Origin: an uncultured Bacteroidota bacterium
GTDB taxonomy: Bacteria; Bacteroidota; Bacteroidia; Bacteroidales; 4484-276
Length of the DNA: 6,824 nt
Assembly (NCBI GenBank): GCA_903930725.1
Contig: CAIYZW010000612.1
Span: 1-6,824, forward strand
Direction: 5' to 3'
Shown here: positions 5,649 to 6,824 of the stretch, one piece after another
How positions within the stretch are numbered: the first letter of the stretch is position 1
How the letters are laid out: every line of letters starts with the position of its first letter
The notes under the pieces: model-generated
The model's database searches: none
Told to the model about the DNA's origin: nothing
Seen by the model: the letters and a program-made list of their open reading frames with translations, nothing else
Program-made: the position numbers and the translations under genes

Positions 5649-6824
5649 CTATTTTCCTAAGATTTTCTGATCAACAATGGCGATGATTTCTTTTTCGATG
5701 GCTTCGGCTTTTTGCTCGATTTCCGCTCCCTGAGTTAAAAAGCGATTTGTAAAATCTTTATCATCAACACCGGAAGCATTTATCTTTACGTTCAGATAAG
5801 CGCCTCTGACGGCAGTCCTGGCACAAAGCGCACCAACGCCGGCATCAGAAACCGAGTTTGGGTTACCGGTTTCGGTCATAGCCTTTAAAATTTCAAGCGA
5901 TTCAAACGATTTCATCATTACCTTAAAAGGTACTTCGATGGCATATTTCGATGCTTCCTGAATAGCCTGATGTCTGGCCCTTTTCTCTTCTTCGTTACCT
6001 TTTGGGAGGCCAAAAGCATCCATAATTTTGTTGAAGGCGTTGGTGTCTTCATCAACCAGCCTGATCAATTCGTCTTTGATGGCCTGACCTTTTTCGGCCC
6101 AGTCGGAGAATTCTTCCCAGCGGGCATCCCAGCCGGCTTTGTGCGACGAAAGATTGGCAACCATCGTCCCAAGTGAAACGCCCAATGCGCCTACATAAGC
6201 CGAGATTGAGCCACCGCCCGGTGCTGGTGATTCGGAAGCTGTTTCGTTGGCAAAAGCTTTCAAATCCATCTTTACCAACCTGCCCTGATTTTTATCTGCG
6301 ATGAGATATTCGATAATTTTTTCTTTTGGATTGAAAGGTTTAAGATCGTCGAGGCCAAGCGATTTTATGGCGATTTTGATGATTTCTTCCTCCGAAACAC
6401 CGACTGAACGCTCCTGTTTTTTAAGGAAATATTTTCCGGCATCAATCATAGCTATTAAAGGAATCAATCCGACCAATTCGGAGCCGGTAACGCGGATTCC
6501 GCGCTCGGCAGCCTTTTTGCTGGCTTCTTCAAAAGCAACATGTACAGGCGTTACACTAATTTTTGTAAGGTTGAGCGAAATCTGTGCAATGCCGTATTCT
6601 TCGATGTACCAGCCAATTCCTTTCACCGATTTCAATGTGCCGGGCGTAAAAACCTGGTTTCCTTTTTCGTCTTTTACAATTTTTCCTGTGATGGGATTTC
6701 CTTCACGTTTTACGCGGCCTTTTTCGCGGATGTCGTAAGCGATGGCGTTAGCGCGGCGTGTTGAGGTAGTGTTAAGATTTACATTGTACGCAACTAAGAA
6801 ATCCCTTGCACCAACGGCAGTTGC
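5649..6824 (-). CDS. ftcD: Glutamate formimidoyltransferase / formimidoyltetrahydrofolate cyclodeaminase (5' end outside window)
   Basis: This bifunctional enzyme of histidine degradation transfers the formimino group from N-formimino-glutamate to tetrahydrofolate and then releases ammonia to give 5,10-methenyl-tetrahydrofolate. The reading frame is open to the right edge and gives 391 residues. Full-length fusions have about 540-570, so roughly 150-180 N-terminal residues, including the catalytic His region of the transferase, are missing. The visible part begins in the N-terminal transferase domain (GARDFLVAYNVNLN, 5-18; GRVKREG, 36-42). It continues through the second transferase domain (NLTKISVTPVHVAFEE, 85-100; GSELVGLIPL, 114-123; FNPKEKIIEYLI, 164-175). 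The cyclodeaminase domain starts near 185 with its hallmark SESPAPGGGS (197-206). A TTG at 6635 is an ordinary Leu codon, not the start. The gene converges on tatC and ends 18 bases past the shared terminator. No link with the sulfur genes is apparent. Identification is very sure. Confidence 0.97.
   Translation of the reverse strand, partial: ATAVGARDFLVAYNVNLNTTSTRRANAIAYDIREKGRVKREGNPITGKIVKDEKGNQVFTPGTLKSVKGIGWYIEEYGIAQISLNLTKISVTPVHVAFEEASKKAAERGIRVTGSELVGLIPLIAMIDAGKYFLKKQERSVGVSEEEIIKIAIKSLGLDDLKPFNPKEKIIEYLIADKNQGRLVKMDLKAFANETASESPAPGGGSISAYVGALGVSLGTMVANLSSHKAGWDARWEEFSDWAEKGQAIKDELIRLVDEDTNAFNKIMDAFGLPKGNEEEKRARHQAIQEASKYAIEVPFKVMMKSFESLEILKAMTETGNPNSVSDAGVGALCARTAVRGAYLNVKINASGVDDKDFTNRFLTQGAEIEQKAEAIEKEIIAIVDQKILGK

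Noticed and set aside
6633..6635. TTG codon as the start of a shorter 328-residue ftcD product
   Set aside because: The frame continues upstream with conserved formimidoyltransferase sequence to the window edge, so this TTG encodes an internal Leu.
6301..6738. Plus-strand open frame of 145 codons at the right end
   Set aside because: It is antisense to ftcD, which has clear family motifs throughout this stretch.

Overview
The window looks like a chromosomal segment of an anaerobic or facultatively anaerobic member of the Bacteroidota. The reasons are moderately AT-rich DNA, mostly A-rich leaders rather than strong Shine-Dalgarno sites, a perfect Bacteroidota-type -7 element (TAnnTTTG) in front of tatC, and a TatC with a long first periplasmic loop that I recall from this phylum. 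No mobile element, CRISPR array, tRNA or rRNA was seen.

Layout. Positions 1-4538 (+) hold seven genes in one tight run, with gaps of -4 to 39 bases and no internal terminator. In order they are: the C-terminal part of a molybdopterin oxidoreductase of the thiosulfate/polysulfide reductase type; its four-cluster [4Fe-4S] subunit; its NrfD/PsrC membrane anchor; two half-size YeeE/YedE-type sulfur transporter genes; and two membrane-anchored rhodanese-like proteins. A spacer of 200 bases (4539-4738) contains a hairpin, a 14-bp tandem repeat and a promoter. tatC follows (4739-5587, +). A bidirectional terminator separates it from the convergent ftcD (5649 to the right edge, -), a formimidoyltransferase-cyclodeaminase that is cut by the window.

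How the genes may work together (inference). The oxidoreductase would take electrons from the quinone pool through the NrfD subunit and the Fe-S subunit, and reduce thiosulfate, polysulfide or a related sulfur compound outside the membrane. The two half-transporters would form one YeeE-like unit that moves thiosulfate or another sulfur species across the membrane. The two anchored rhodaneses would handle sulfane sulfur near the membrane. TatC would export the folded molybdoenzyme, although it has its own promoter and serves all Tat substrates.

The most unusual feature is in the two rhodaneses. The first keeps the catalytic Cys, while the second has Asp at that position. Both end in nearly the same Lys-rich tail with a terminal Cys (KVEGGC), although their linkers are unrelated and most of the KVEGGC codons differ synonymously. 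This points to a selected function for the tail, possibly a sulfur-carrying arm or a docking peptide.
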